NCBI GenBank assembly: GCA_963971285.1 | Contig: OZ020254.1 | Location: 17,948,932 to 18,012,931, forward strand | Length of the DNA stretch: 64,000 nucleotides | Direction: 5' to 3' | DNA from: Astropecten irregularis | Taxonomy: Eukaryota > Echinodermata > Asteroidea > Paxillosida > Astropectinidae | Shown here: positions 1 through 12,213 of the stretch, piece after piece | Layout: every line of letters starts with the position of its first letter | Numbering within the stretch: position 1 is the first letter of the stretch | Made by a program: the position numbers and the translations under genes | The notes under the pieces: model-generated | What the model was told of the DNA's origin: nothing | What the model saw: the letters and a program-made list of their open reading frames with translations, nothing else | The model's database searches: none

Positions 1-392
1 CTACACATGGTGATTCTGACAACTCATCTTAAGATTAATCTTATTGTTTGGTGAATTCCAGCCCATATGAATAAGAAAGGTAATAGAACTGAGTTTGCAA
101 CTTAGTTTTATCAAGAGCCAATAAAAGTGTTAGAAGAGCAGAAAATAAAACTCTTGTCCTCAAAAATGACACCTAGTCACTTGTTCCCTCACATCTCTGT
201 GGAATTATTTTTTTCCATGTTTATGTCGGGGTTTTTTTCTGTTTTTTTTCCCCCGTTTTTTAAAATTATTAAAGCATGTATTTAAATTTTATTTTTATTA
301 AATTTTATCAAGTTGTAGTATTTTTTTCTTTCTTTCCTTTTTTTTCACGCTGATTAATCTTATTGATTCTCTTATTGTATCGACATTTTAAA

Positions 393-733
393 GGGCTTTC
401 CACACTATCCAAAATCTCGGGGTTGTAACCGGATCGAACCCCAAGATTTTTTTCAACCCTTTTCATACTTAAACATTTTCAACCCCGAGCCAACCCCGTC
501 CAGGTAGGACGGTCTAGCCGGATCGAAATCAACCCTGGTAGGGAGCAGGGTTGAAAATCTCAACCCGGTTCCAAACTGCATTTTGCGCCATGTGATGCGT
601 GATCTGTGTTGTATTACCCGTTTACCATAAACGTAGTGTGAATGTTGCGTCTCTTCGATCCGGTTCAAAAACTTGCCGGGCTTAACCGGGGTGGATCCAG
701 GTTGGTCTCGAAAAGGAGATAGTGTGAAAAGGC
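393..733. repeat. MITE-like element with terminal inverted repeats
   Basis: The left end GGGCTTTCCACACTATCC is matched near the right end by the inverse of GGAGATAGTGTGAAAAGGC. Between them, several short CCGG/AACCCGG words recur in both orientations. About 340 bp without coding capacity, which fits a non-autonomous DNA transposon. Superfamily unknown. Confidence 0.6.
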
Positions 734-1225
734 TAGTAGTCTGGGTGGCAGGTCTTAGGGCCACAGTGCTACAATGTAAGTACATGTACACTTTTGTTTA
801 CCCTGGGTAGCTTATCATGCTTTATATAGTCTTCCTTCTGTCCCATGCAGTCACGCCCATGGGCATTTGTGTAACTTGTTCCTCTTTTCATTGTATTCTC
901 TGCATTTGTCTTGATGATGGCTGAATAATAATATCACAAGTTATAATGATTTACCTCTAAATTTCCTAAAAACAAACAAACAAACACACTTCACTGCCCA
1001 AACACTGAGAAACATACACTGTTAATTCAACCCCGTTTTGGTTTTTCCTTTTGCTTTTCAAAATTCCTAACTTCATAAAAGAGATAATATTTCTACAGGA
1101 TGTCAGTAACTGTAGACCTTCTCAAACTTACATGTACATGTGTACACGTGTATGTACATCGTGTACATTGTAAATTATGTACTCACTCAAAATTTGAAGA
1201 TTTCAAAATGAAAATAGAACTAATA

Positions 1226-1445
1226 GGGCCTTTATGAAACCTGGCTTGAGGCTAGGCTTGAAACTTATTTCACTACCTTAATTTGAGGCCCACAAAACGA
1301 AGCAAAGGGATTGGACCACATGACGAAGCCAAAGAAAGACTCCAGCTTTGCCATGTATCTCAAGCCCTTCATTTCATTAAGGACACAAAATGGCGGTAGC
1401 CAAATAAATACTGAGTCTAGCCTCAAGCCTCATTTCGTAAAGGCC
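1226..1445. repeat. MITE, AGGCTTGAGGC-type, copy 1
   Basis: The ends GGGCCTTTATGAAAC and TTTCGTAAAGGCC are imperfect inverted repeats; subterminal GGCTTGAGGCT and AGCCTCAAGCC also mirror each other. A second copy lies at 36,683-36,890. Confidence 0.65.
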
Positions 1446-2162
1446 ACAAGATAAATGACATCTTGAACGTGAAGTCAAGGCATCTACATGGCCTTATATG
1501 GGGTCGATCCTTGCAGGGCTTGCGAGTTAAGAACCTGTACGTTGTACATCTACAGTAGGCCTATACGTACTTGCTCTAGTAAGATGAGTCCATTAACATT
1601 TAGATTAAATTTCAGTGCCGGACAAGGGAGTGTCACTCCAAGCCTGTGGTACATGTAATGTATCTCAGCCCCAAGTCCCAAGGTAGAACAATGTGGGACA
1701 CCTTTTATTGCCAATCAAATCCAGACTTCAAACGACGACGAAGACAGTCCCACCAACATCTAGGCTTTGGCCAACGTAAATTTGCAAATAAGATGACCGA
1801 ACCCGGCTGTGTCACGGAAGTCCAACCAAAGATTCAATTTACAACGGGCTTATAAATATGCAAACTGTCAGTGAAACATTGCGTCCAGAAGATTCCCAGA
1901 CTAGACACTAGACAGGCCTTGTGGCTGAAGAAACCATGTCGGCTATATTCTCTAAGGATCGTACTTGGATAGTAACAAGCTTGACAAGATGGAGGAGATG
2001 ACAAGATGCATAGAGATTGTATCTTGATACAAGGCACTGGCGTTTTACACATTAACATGTAAATCCATCAAGATGCCAACAAAAGGAACGATTCTCCTAC
2101 ATTCTGGATATTTCTGATAACAAAAAAAGCTCTGAACAATTTTAATAACATTTTCTATTGTT

Positions 2163-2275
2163 TGTACATCAGGATGTTTGAGCTAAATGTACATCATGTA
2201 CATGTTCATACATACAACATGTTCATGTACATGTTCATACATGTAGGCCTACATGTACATACTGTACATGTTTGC
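2163..2275. repeat. TGTACATG-rich simple repeat
   Basis: Imperfect runs of the self-complementary words TGTACA and CATG. Similar tracts are scattered across the window, the cleanest at 18,267-18,311. Confidence 0.7.
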
Positions 2276-2406
2276 CATACATTTCTATCATGAGTGACTA
2301 CATGTGCTAGAAATTTGCTTCACAATTCATGTTTATTGTGTGCTTGATCATTCTTGATACAGAGAACACATATCTGGTGCCTTGTGGAGACAGAAATGAC
2401 AAAGGA

Positions 2407-2638
2407 AAATATCTCACACTGAACACAAACAGAGAGTCTTTTTGGATGATTTGTCTCTCAGCCAGCGAGATCCCAAAATTCATATTCTCTGAATTTCGTC
2501 AATGACAAATCTGAGTGATTTTGTGACGTCAGATAAGGGAGCCTTTTCTTTAAATGAAAATTTTGGGGAGCTTGCGGGCTGAGAGCTGACAAATCATCCA
2601 AAAAGACTCTCTTTCTGTGTTCATTGTGAGATAAATAT
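2407..2638. repeat. Hairpin MITE with ~50-bp inverted repeats
   Basis: The left arm contains AGAGTCTTTTTGGATGATTT and the right arm its inverse AAATCATCCAAAAAGACTCT, with the pairing continuing outward through CTCACACTGAACAC / GTGTTCATTGTGAG. About 230 bp, no coding capacity. Confidence 0.75.
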
Positions 2639-2769
2639 TTTGTTTCTCATGTCAAGTAATTTCATTTCAGGATTACAGTTCTAACAAATAAGGCCAGGTT
2701 TGTATAGTGTTCAACATCCTCTTTATTAATTAAGGGACATTCGACAGAAAATTCATACCAGGATTTCAA

Positions 2770-2870
2770 GTGATTCTGGTTCAAATGGGAACAATTTCAA
2801 TTTTGCTCTTCGGGGGACTATTTATTAGTACACAAGAACAAAGCCATGTCTCCACAAGGATACAAATTTG
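2770..2870 (+). repeat. Dispersed repeat, GATTCTGGTTCAAATGGGA family
   Basis: This stretch runs from GTGATTCTGGTTCAAATGGG to GTCTCCACAAGGAT. Related copies lie at 6,040-6,130 and 12,612-12,722 (plus) and in inverted form around 8,640-8,720. GTCTCCACAAGG blocks at 6.31, 9.07 and 16.14 kb appear to be its other end. Class unknown. Confidence 0.55.
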
Positions 2871-3796
2871 GGTATGGATACAATGTACACTGTACATGTA
2901 TGTGGATAATTTCTGTTCAGAAACCGCAACCGAGCATCCCTCCACTACCAACCATCTGGAGCACTAAGGCAGCCTGAGTTAAATATAGCATAGCATTTCT
3001 ATGTCAAAATATTCCTGAGTGTAATTCAGAGTTAAAATACCACAAGTCAAATCACAACCCATTAAAGGTCAGAAATTAAGCTCCATATGTAGGCCTACAA
3101 TGTACATGTACAAGTAGAGTAAATACATACATGTACATGTACATGTACTGGACATGTTTGTACGAGCTCTATAAATTTTGTACGTGTACAGTTATCACAA
3201 ATGCTCTCTTTTTGGTAGGCATGGTAGGAAAAGAGACATTTTGAAGACATGTACGGTACATGTAATGTATGTGTAGGGCCTACATGATTATTGTGTACAC
3301 ATAAATGTACATGATGTGATTTGTTTGTGTATAATGTTTAATTTCACAGAGCTCTGTCAATGTCATATCAACCAAATAATGGCAAGTATTGCTTTTAATT
3401 GAGACCTATAGTGTACATGTATAATGTACAAACACAAATGTACATAATGTACAGAATGTAATTTTCAAGATTCATCAACCAACATGATTCATACATGTAT
3501 GTAAATTATATTGTAGTCTGTACATGACATTGTAGAACTGTACATAGGCCTATGCGTACTTGTACGTATTCTGTGAGTTTGGGTGATTATAATTTGGCCA
3601 GGGGTTTAAAACCTAATGTACCATGTGCAATCGTGTGTACACAACTGTGAATGTGGTTGACCACTTGGCACCAAGTTGTGAAAACACAAACATGTTGCTG
3701 AATATTACAAATATTACAACCTCGAAAATATTCAGTATATTTACTATACAGGGAGAAATACTGAACTTCAAACAAGCAGGATGAGAAAAACCATGC

Positions 3797-4004
3797 AATA
3801 GCGCTCCGCACTAATGACATCACACGAGTGATTTGGCCAAAGCGCACACGTATGTACATGTACAAAATCCATGGATGTCAGACAAACTTTTCATGCATGC
3901 ATATGCATGCACACAAGCACACCCACCACATGTTTGCATGTTTGACTGAGATCCGGTGTAACGTCACAGCATTTAGCCTGCTATTTTTAGTGTGGAGCGC
4001 TATT
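3797..4004. repeat. MITE, AATAGCGCTCC-type, copy 1
   Basis: The termini AATAGCGCTCCGCACTAATG and AGTGTGGAGCGCTATT are inverted repeats, each with an inner GACGTCAC or AACGTCAC. Other copies: 12,243-12,445 (left half only), 59,076-59,238 and 62,691-62,886. Confidence 0.75.
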
Positions 4005-4689
4005 CGGGCGATTTCAAATAATGCACTTCTAACTTGCTCTGGAGTTTGCAGTTCACATTGGCCAATCACAATGCGCAAAATCTGTCAACCCTTTCCAGAT
4101 GTGCGCATTTTGTTGACAAATTCTGTGAACTGTGATTGGCAAACACATTGCAAACCCAGTGCCGCACTATTTGGAATCCCTCAAATTAAAATGCACGCCA
4201 AGTCCCAGCCAGATATACAGTAGGAGAATGCAGTAAGTTTTGTTTAAAATTTACGGGATTTTGACAGAGTATTGATTTAATGTCTAATACAAAGCCCAGG
4301 TTGGTTGTTAATGTGTAACATGAATGAGAAATGTAATGCATATTAGACAGCATATATCTCCTCTTTGTATCAGTGAAAAGCCTGTATTGCCACGATGACG
4401 ATGCTTCATACATGTATATATATATCCATTTGCAATGGAATAACATGATGTAAGATTCTTCTCAAGTATTTTACATTACTGCTGTGGCAGTACTTCAACT
4501 ACAGTACATTATGTGTTACTGTACAGTATGCCTTGTGATTATCCATGAGTGTTTTTAAGATAGTGACAAATAATTGGAGTTTGCACACCGGACAAAATTA
4601 GCATTTTATATGCAAACTTGTGCAAATGGCAAAAGATAGGACATACAGGTGGAGCCGGCCATTTAATTTTGACATAAAGCTCAAGGAGA

Positions 4690-4860
4690 CCCATGATGAC
4701 TAGAGCAGGCTAGTCGAAGCTTTGAGACCTTACGAGAAGTGCCAATGAAATACATGTAGAAGTATGAACGATTCTTACATGGTGTTTCCGCAAACCGATT
4801 CACAAACCAATTATCACCATGCAAAGCCTCAAATCTTTCTTTTAAAAATGAGAATTTCAG
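4690..4860 (+). repeat. Dispersed repeat with inverted relative at 13.8 kb
   Basis: The words GATTCTTACATGGTGTTTCC and CATGCAAAGCCTCAAATCTT reappear as reverse complements at 13,785-13,870, so this is one repeat family in opposite orientations. No coding capacity seen. Confidence 0.55.
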
Positions 4861-4943
4861 CCTTTGAATGTTTGAATAAGATCCTGCTTCATGTACTTGT
4901 AGGATCGAAAAGTCAGGCCCTCCTAATTCCAAGACGTTTCGTG

Positions 4944-5275
4944 TTAAAGGTAGTATCATACTTTGGCATGTTTGGTAAGAAACCAAAACAGAAATGTTCA
5001 CAGATTTACATCTACTATACGTATAACTTACAGGGTATGAAGATGGTGGTGGTAGAAACATACCATTAACATTTTTCTGCCTGAAATGGTGCATTTGTCC
5101 AGAAATTAAAACAATGACCGAAAATCTTTTTGATCTTTTAAAAGATCAAAAACAAAAGAGAAAAAATTTAAGAAATACTGTGGCTGTTTTTCACTGTTTT
5201 ATCTGTCTGTCTTGATATTTTTGCCCAAGAATCTGTATTTCTTTGATAAAAACCAAAGTATGATATTACCTTTAA
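4944..5275. repeat. TTAA-flanked MITE, family TTAA-1
   Basis: TTAA followed by AGGTAGTATCATACTTTGG opens the element, and CCAAAGTATGATATTACCT followed by TTAA closes it. The interior has a GATCTTTTAAAAGATC palindrome. TTAA target duplication is typical of piggyBac-type transposition, so the element is probably a piggyBac-derived MITE. It is the best-preserved copy of a family with more than twelve members in this window. Confidence 0.75.
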
Positions 5276-5644
5276 TATGTACACAGAGTGCGCTGCACCA
5301 GTGGCAAAAGCTACATGTATCGTTTTTCCCTATCATCGGAAATGTAATTTTTTGTTCCTTTCATATTACATGTAATTGTGCTGCCAATACATTGAAGAAA
5401 CAGCTGAAGCACAAGCATCCTCTTTCGTTTCGTGTGTTTTGATGTTTTCAAATAGAAGATTTAAAATCCCGGGAGATCACAGGGGTTGACAAGAATCACA
5501 ATCCAAGCGACAAGATGCGACATGTATGAAAAATTGCCGTCAAGCCGGGGCACCGGCAGTGAGCGGTAATAAAAAAAAAAATCCGTCACGGCTTCAGGAT
5601 TCGCTCGGGCAGTTCCTCATCATCAAGGCAATCTCATGGGGAGA

Positions 5645-5718
5645 TCAGACACCTGACTTCGTTGCCGACACTGCTTGTTTGAAATTCATTATCCTGTGGA
5701 TGTGTGAACACATTACAA
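5645..5718 (-). CDS. Candidate terminal coding exon of the large-exon gene
   Basis: On the minus strand an acceptor (CACTTCAGCAG) precedes 74 nt reading MCSHIHRIMNFKQAVSATK-like sequence to a TGA. Its phase fits the donor of the exon ending at 6,381, where one codon base is left over. Local GC content is above the surroundings. The polypyrimidine tract is weak and a phase match alone has a one-in-three chance, so this is only a candidate. The alternative is unspliced 3' UTR. Confidence 0.3.
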
Positions 5719-5757
5719 CTGCTGAAGTGTGGTGATGTATTTAGTATTTGGCTCTTA

Positions 5758-6185
5758 AAGGTAACTTCATACTTTGATTTTTATCAAAGAAATGTAGATT
5801 AATGGGTGAAAATATCAAGAAAGATACAATAACAGTCATCTGTGAAATGTCCAGTCCCAGTTTCCAGTCGCACAGTATTTTCAAATCTATTCACAGGAGT
5901 TTTGATCTCATCCCGAGATCAAAACTGTTTTTGGTCTACTTTTGGTATACTGTACTTTACTTACATAGAGCCTACTGTATCCGTTGCAAAGAGAAACTTA
6001 TTTTATGAAGCCTTCATGTATAAGGGACATGGGGGAAAATGATTCTGGTTCAATTGAGAGCGATTTCAAATTCTGCTCTTTGGAGAGTGTTCATTAGTAC
6101 ACAAGAACAAAGCCAAGTCTCCACAAAGAGCGTCTAGCGAGCGTCCCTTATATCAAAACATTTCTCTTTGCAACAGATACAGTAT
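5758..6185. repeat. Nested repeat fragments (TTAA-1 left end, GATTCTGGTTC family)
   Basis: A TTAA-1-type left end (AAAGGTAACTTCATACTTTG) begins here and its matching right end is not evident. A copy of the GATTCTGGTTCAA repeat follows at 6,040-6,130. The two blocks suggest one element inserted into another. Confidence 0.5.
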
Positions 6186-6380
6186 AATGTACCTTGGAAA
6201 TTCCTCCATTTTTGAATTATTTCCAAACATCAGTTTTGTGAAAAAAATTGACATATATACACCTTTAAAATTTCCCTGTGGAGACATTCAACCAATTGTC
6301 CTCGGTCTCCACAAGGCACTAGATATGCGTTCACTGTATACACTGTATGTCAAAATCTATCAATGCACCCATACACCTAC

Positions 6381-8013
6381 CTTTTCCACAAGCTTGTTCA
6401 ATCAAGTGACCCAAGGCTACGACCAGAGCATCACTACACTGGTACACATGGCCGAGACTCATGACTCCTTCTAAGATGATGTCAGCTAGCCCCAGGCCAG
6501 GACGGTGCAGAAGATTGCACAGCTCGCCCTCACAACACGTCCACATCATGTCCATGTAGGATTTGAAGAATTCATGCTGGATGTGGGCATTCAAGGTATC
6601 GCCCCACCGCACAGACTTCCGAGCGTCCGGCGAGTGCTTACCACCATTCTGCCGGGGTGCCTTCAGTTTGGCCAGTTTCCTCGAGGCTGAGTGACTTCCA
6701 CCCTCGTCCGACATAATGAGGATTTTGTGTTTTTGCAGGAGACCCGTGGAGGCCGAGATGGCTGTCAGAAGTTTGGAAATGAACCCTTCCTCCTGGGTTT
6801 CAATTGCACATTGAGGAGATGTCTCTTGAAGTAGTCCCTGAGCTTTCAAATCTTTTAACGTAAGCAGCGAAGTGGTGGCAGAAGTGGGATTGGCCTGATG
6901 AGATGACTGATCTGATTCCGAGCGAGGTGCCTTTGCACTGGTCATACAAGGATAAGTATGCCAGTCAAAGGACAGAGGCCGCTGCTTTGCTAGATGAACA
7001 AAGCTTTGGTTTCGCAAGAGGAAGAACAGTACCTGCAAACTAGCCAATTTGGAACGTTCCTTGGAAAGTATACTCAGTATTCTGTTCACCGGGAAGGGTT
7101 GGATGTTACTGGTAAACCTTGACGAGGCAGCTGTTACCTTAAACAGGGGACACCGATAGTGGCCATGATGACTGCGTGACGTTGAACTAAGATGTCTACG
7201 ATGTCCCTGAACCAATGCAAGCATGTCATTGTAGTTTTCGGCACCTCGCACGATGCTCCAAAGCATCTCTTGCGAGGCGGTGTTGGGGCTGCAATGGGCA
7301 AAAATCCGTAATCCAATAGAGATGATCTGATGCAGCCACCACAGAGCACAGTCTCGCCAGTACATGAGCGATCGTTGTAGGTTTGAAAGATCTTGACACA
7401 GGGTGGGCAAGACTGCTTGCAGGTACTTCTCAGTGTACAACCTGTGTTGAATCGATGTCCAGCTGTTCATGTGGATCCGTAGATCCTCGCAGAATGCAGA
7501 CAAGTACTCCAACTTGGTGTAGGGTTCCACGTCCCCACCGGTCTGCAGGGCCTGGAGGGTATTATGCTCCTCGTGTGCAACAATCTGAAGGTTCTGGACA
7601 AATTCGGCAAGTTGTGAGACCCGAAAGGCACATTCCCGAGCAAAGTACAGCCTAGATCGGCTTATCATCAGCCTGCGTAGAGTGGAGTAGTGCTCAGCTA
7701 GAGTTACGCTGTACTTGTTGTGAGAGAAGGCAGAGGAGACCCGTCCGTGGGTGCAGAGACATGAGTGGTGGCCGGGCTGGAGGATGTTGTAGCACTGGCT
7801 GAGGTTCTTGATGCTGTGCTCAATCTCCTCACCGCTGTACTGCATGTTGGACGAGGAAGAAGAGACAGGAGAAGGGCTCCTGGGGATGATGGGGACGGTC
7901 AGCGACTCGCTAGAGTTGGCTGGTGAGGGCGGAGGGGTGTCCAGATCGAGAGCAGGTTGCTCATGGAGGACTCGAAGGGGAGGCAGACGACCCATCGGTG
8001 GTTCCATCATCAT
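6381..8013 (-). CDS. Large internal coding exon, unidentified protein (CCDC142-like?)
   Basis: About 544 residues are open from the first ATG (8,013) to a strong donor (GGAAAAG|GTAGGT) at 6,381; the exon itself starts at 8,028 after TTTCTTTTACAG. The N-terminus is Pro/Ser-rich (TPPPSPANSSES) and probably disordered. The middle is Leu/His/Arg-rich and looks helical, with clusters such as YSTLRRLMISRSRLYFARE. A basic linker (near SASRKLAKLKAP, then KSVRWGDTLNAHI) precedes a hydrophobic C-terminal region containing ILEGVMSLGH. Codon use and length make it clearly coding. I cannot name it with confidence: the arrangement vaguely recalls CCDC142, a poorly characterised coiled-coil protein. No catalytic motif, signal peptide or membrane segment is evident. 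A domain search of the translation would settle identity. Confidence 0.75.
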
Positions 8014-8290
8014 ATTTGCTCCAGACCTCTGTAAAAGAAAAACAAACAGAGAAGAATGAAACTGATAAGCGATGACCACTTGGTAGCACCCTCAGTCTGT
8101 GCCAAAGATATTTAACTCACCGCATGACCTCACCCCTTAGCTTCCAGAGGCACTGTGGCTAGGATCTTCCCAAATCAACCAATGTGACCAAGAATCCCTT
8201 TGACCCCACATGCCACACAAAAGGTAACTTTGTTCTGGTAAAAAGTAACAATGCTCAGGCTCTACTGCCTTGAGTCCTCTGACATCAAAA
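8014..8290 (-). promoter_or_regulatory. Possible 5' UTR exon and promoter of the large-exon gene
   Basis: On the minus strand a good donor (ATGCG|GTGAGT, exon edge at 8,121) follows a stretch containing an inverted CCAAT box (ATTGG). All frames leading into it carry stops, consistent with a non-coding first exon spliced to 8,028. No TATA box was seen. Confidence 0.3.
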
Positions 8291-8639
8291 TCCTGCCTCA
8301 TCGGTTTTGTTAAGATATGAAATGATGAGGGAATGAATCATACACGACAAAGCAATACATAAGCATCTATGATATTTTACGTTCTACATGTACAGTGTAT
8401 GCTATAGTCTTGACAATCAAAGGCTCGCCAACCAAAGTTCTAGGCATGTGCATAGTGAGACGATGACATGTAATCTGACATATTCAGTTACATGAACATT
8501 AACATGTACTGGTACATGTTTTTTCACCTGTCTGCCTGTGCTGCTGTTGTTACACAGCACTCAGGCACACATGTACAATGTATACCAAAATTGGTATCTT
8601 TTATATTCTCGTGCACATTCATACATGTACAATGTAAGT

Positions 8640-9095
8640 ACTGATGAACACTCTCCAAAGAGCAGAATTTAAATCATTCCCGTGTGAACCAGAATCACTT
8701 TCCTGGGTTGAAATTTCAAACAAACCTCCCTTGTACTTGTACACCTTAGAAAATTTCTCCTTTTTGAGTTTATTTCAAACAACAGTTTCATGAAAACCTT
8801 GTGGAGTATACACTAGAATTTGTGGAGACATATTCAACCTATAGCTGCCAACCTATCTTAAAAGAAATTAGGAATACTGTATACATGTATATACTTTTGT
8901 CAAAACGAGGAATCACAGAGCAAACTACATAGGAATACATGTGTAATTCCAAGCCAAAAATCAGAATCTGTTGTCAAGAACTTGTTAAGTGATACATTTC
9001 TACCAAAAAAGAGGAAAGATTCCTCCAAAATAGGAATGGTTGGCAGCTATGTCAACCTATTGTGCTTAGTCTCCACAAGGGGCTAGATAGGCCTA
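8640..9095. repeat. Inverted copy of the GATTCTGGTTC/CTCCACAAGG repeat
   Basis: CTCTCCAAAGAGCAGAATTT and GAACCAGAATCACTTTCC are reverse complements of the repeat at 6,040-6,130, and GTCTCCACAAGG recurs near 9,070. About 200 bp of unrelated sequence splits the element, suggesting a nested insertion. Confidence 0.45.
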
Positions 9096-9593
9096 CATGT
9101 ACATGAGCCGAATATGCTACATGTGTAGGTACACTATAAGGTGACCACATGTACAGTAATAGTCATACTATACAGTTTACATCGTACATGTACAAGGGGA
9201 AAATTGTTGAAAAATCGTCTTCCAAGTGTATACATACAAAAGCAAACAAATATAAAAGCATGCGCGTAAACTGTACATGAACCATGGTAGTGAAAAGGCA
9301 CGACAATACGAATGCCAGCGATTGAAAATTTGCGGACATAAATTTCCATCCTGGCAAAAAAAAAAGAGAAGATCTGAATGTAAACAATGGAGAGCAGGAG
9401 AAGACATGCAAAATGTATAATGCCACAATATCACTTGGGCTATGTGTGTATGTACAGACCGTATTTCATGTACGGTGTGTGCACGATAAGCTTAGATGCC
9501 AAGGGTATGTAGCCACAGGATAATGTCAAATGTACAGTGTCCGCTCATTTTCTTACAAACCAAGAACTTCCACGCAGCCAACTGTGGTTACCG

Positions 9594-9835
9594 GGGGACA
9601 ATTTCATAGAGCTGCAGCTTAGCACAAAAAATTGCTTAGCACAAACATAGCTTGCCCAATAAAACAAACCACCATTGAAAAATTCCTGTTGATATTACAT
9701 GTAATGTGGTCAGCGAACAATAGCCAAAGGACAATTGTGAGTGATACACAACACACGGAAATTTGGTTGTTAATTCTGTTTTTACTAGGACAGAAATGTC
9801 ATGCTTAGCGAAGCAGCTCTATGAAATTGGCCCCC
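9594..9835. repeat. MITE, GGCCAATTTCATA-type, copy 1
   Basis: The ends read GGGGGACAATTTCATAGAGC and GCTCTATGAAATTGGCCCCC. The interior carries CTTAGCACAAA and GGTCAGCGAACAA words, which are shared with the copy at 17,962-18,185. A fragment of a third copy starts right after it at 9,836. Confidence 0.75.
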
Positions 9836-9984
9836 AGGGGACAATTTCAAGGCCCTGCTTAGCACAAAATTTGATAACAAAAGAAGTGTAATTAATACAC
9901 GCCGCATGCAATAATTCGTGCTCTTACATGTAAATCAATATGAGCTGTCTTGAGATCAAAGATGGCCAAATGGTCTCATTGATT

Positions 9985-10345
9985 CAAGGTACACTGTACT
10001 ATCATACTTTGGTACACTACATGTATGTAGGAAACCAAAACGGACATGTTAACAGACATACTTACACTGGTGTTAAAATTATTCTGCCTGAAATGCTGTA
10101 TTTTTCCAGAAATTGGTCAAACAAAAGACCGAAAACAGTTTTGATCTCCGAGGTCAAAACCTCACAATTACAATTACCTCACAATTTCGCGTAATAATTG
10201 CAACCACTTTTTGCTGTTTTCTACTGTTTCCAATGATTAACTGAACTGAAAATTTCGCAGAATTGTTTTATTCCAGGACACATCAAATTATGAACAGACC
10301 GCAGCTGTTCTACGAACATGACCAAAGTATGATAGTACCTTTCAA
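9985..10345. repeat. TTAA-1 family MITE, subfamily B
   Basis: GTACTATCATACTTTGGTA opens it and ACCAAAGTATGATAGTACCT closes it. The interior differs from the 4,944 copy (GAACAGACCGCAGCTGTTCT, GATCTCCGAGGTCAAAAC) and matches the copies at 24,711 and 61,236. The flanking TTAA has decayed. Confidence 0.65.
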
Positions 10346-11600
10346 GACATCATTTGAAAAAACCCACATGATATCCTTTCTACGTTAGCATGGTTAGCAA
10401 CCGCAGTGAGGTAAATTGCAGCTGTCATTATGTACCCTGATAAGAATATAAAACAGCCGGATTGTATGAAAAGCGCCTACAGCTACCATTAATATTATTC
10501 AATGTGTCAATGAATTCTGCCTTGAAATCAGATTAGCTTTTGGTGGTGAGTATAAAAGAAAAACATCAGCAGATTCAATTACTGTGCAGTACACACACAG
10601 TGTGGACGATGATTTGCATTATAATCTACCTATTATTGTATTATAAATGCCAATGTGGATTTACGGCATCAAATGTTATAATTAGAGTATGTAGTCTGCA
10701 ATGCACAAGGGATCATTACATGAGGCACTTCCCCAGGGTGGGGCATGATTTGTGTGGGATTAACAATCCACTGACTTTGACATTCACATATTTACATTGT
10801 TTAAATCTCAAATGAAACAATCATTAATCAAAGCTTATATTAGTTACCAGAATAGGAATGATTACATTGTTATAATAATAACAATAATATTTACTGATAA
10901 TGGGTACTTAGAAAGACATTCCCATAGGGACGTGCACACGACTTTACCTTTTTCTAAACATCCTTCAAACCAATGAACTTGAAATTGACATACTGTACAA
11001 ATGTGTATGTTCATTTTGAGAGCATTCTCTGTCTTCTATGATAATATGGAGAGCAGAAATATGTCTTTAAGGATACATAGTTTACACTTTTTTGGGGAGA
11101 CAAGTTAGACAACAAAATGTCTCCTTATTGACCGATGTCTCCCAAATGTTAACTTTCAGATGCTAACCTGTCTCCCTAGTATGCAATTTAGAAAAATACA
11201 AATAATAATTTTATGGGTATTTATAAAGATCAAATTCCATCAAATGAGATGCTCAAGGCGCTCTCTATACACAGATCAATTTCAAAAAGAAATTATAATT
11301 TATGACAAATTATGACACAGGGCTTGAAATAGAACGCGTACAATCGATGTCTAGCAAAAACCACTCGGGGCAAGCTAAACTCACTTCCAATTGGTGGCCA
11401 TTGCGTTGGGCTAGTTAAAAAAGAAGAACCAACATGTTAAGGTATGGATCAACATACGTGTACAGTAGTACGGGCTAGTAAAAATCTAAATGGGCTAGTA
11501 CAATCTTAAGTAAGCTGACCCGATGGGCAACCATTACAACCTGATTACTCGGAACAGAAGGAGAACAAGAATTTGTAATGAGGCTTTTCTTAAACCATGT
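10346..11600. other. No gene or element recognised
   Basis: AT-rich sequence without convincing exons or complete inverted repeats. A stretch near 11,310-11,520 with repeated GGGCTAGT words may be an old repeat. Confidence 0.5.
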
Positions 11601-11618
11601 AAACAGATCAACACTTAC

Positions 11619-11832
11619 AATTTGACGAATCTCCAATAGAATAGAAGCTCATTCCACAAGGCATGCCCTGTAAGGGAGGACCTATCCTCCCCTCCAACAT
11701 GTAATAATCTATAGCCATAATTAAGGAAATCAGATGGCCACAGGCACCATCTTTGATCTGTTTCTCCACTTCGTGCACTGTAGGAGCATCATCTATCATG
11801 CCTACAGGATAATGGTCCTGAAGTCTCTTCCA
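11619..11832 (-). CDS. Orphan coding-like exon, unidentified
   Basis: The minus strand is open for 71 codons between an acceptor (AAGCTTTTAG) and a strong donor (AATT|GTAAGT). It reads LQDHYPVGMIDDAPTVHEVE then GHLISLIMAIDYYMLEG. Composition looks like genuine protein. The sequence immediately upstream (to about 11,990) is also largely open but in other frames, so the segment might be a decayed gene or a retroelement ORF rather than a live exon. No partner exon was found on either side. Phase is 0 in and 1 out. Function unknown. Confidence 0.45.
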
Positions 11833-12081
11833 CTAAAAGCTTTAAATGTTGCCAGACCGATCATCAAACGGAGAAAGAGTCGGCCATTTTTTACCATGAT
11901 CCAAATCTGTCCCTCACGTCAGGGACGGACATATGCAATGCATTAATTGATTCGCCAAAGATTTTTTGAATACTTATTTGCCAGTAAAAACCATGTGAAT
12001 GTTTACCCCTGACACCAGTGCAAGTTGCCCACATGCCATTTTCAATTCGTCTATTTTGGGTTTTTTTTTTTAAAGAAGATT

Positions 12082-12119
12082 TGAACCTAAGCCTAAGCCT
12101 GAGCCTGAGCCTGAGCCTA

Positions 12120-12173
<54 letters not shown>

Positions 12174-12174
12174 C

Positions 12175-12213
<39 letters not shown>

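Larger units (their letters stand above)
1..5644. other. Gene-free, repeat-rich flank
   Basis: No reading frame here has a recognisable motif or a convincing chain of splice sites. The sequence is AT-rich with T-runs near 220-345 and many TGTACATG/TACATGTA tracts (about 1.13-1.18, 2.16-2.28, 3.09-3.56 kb). The inverted-repeat elements listed separately occupy much of the rest. Confidence 0.6.
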
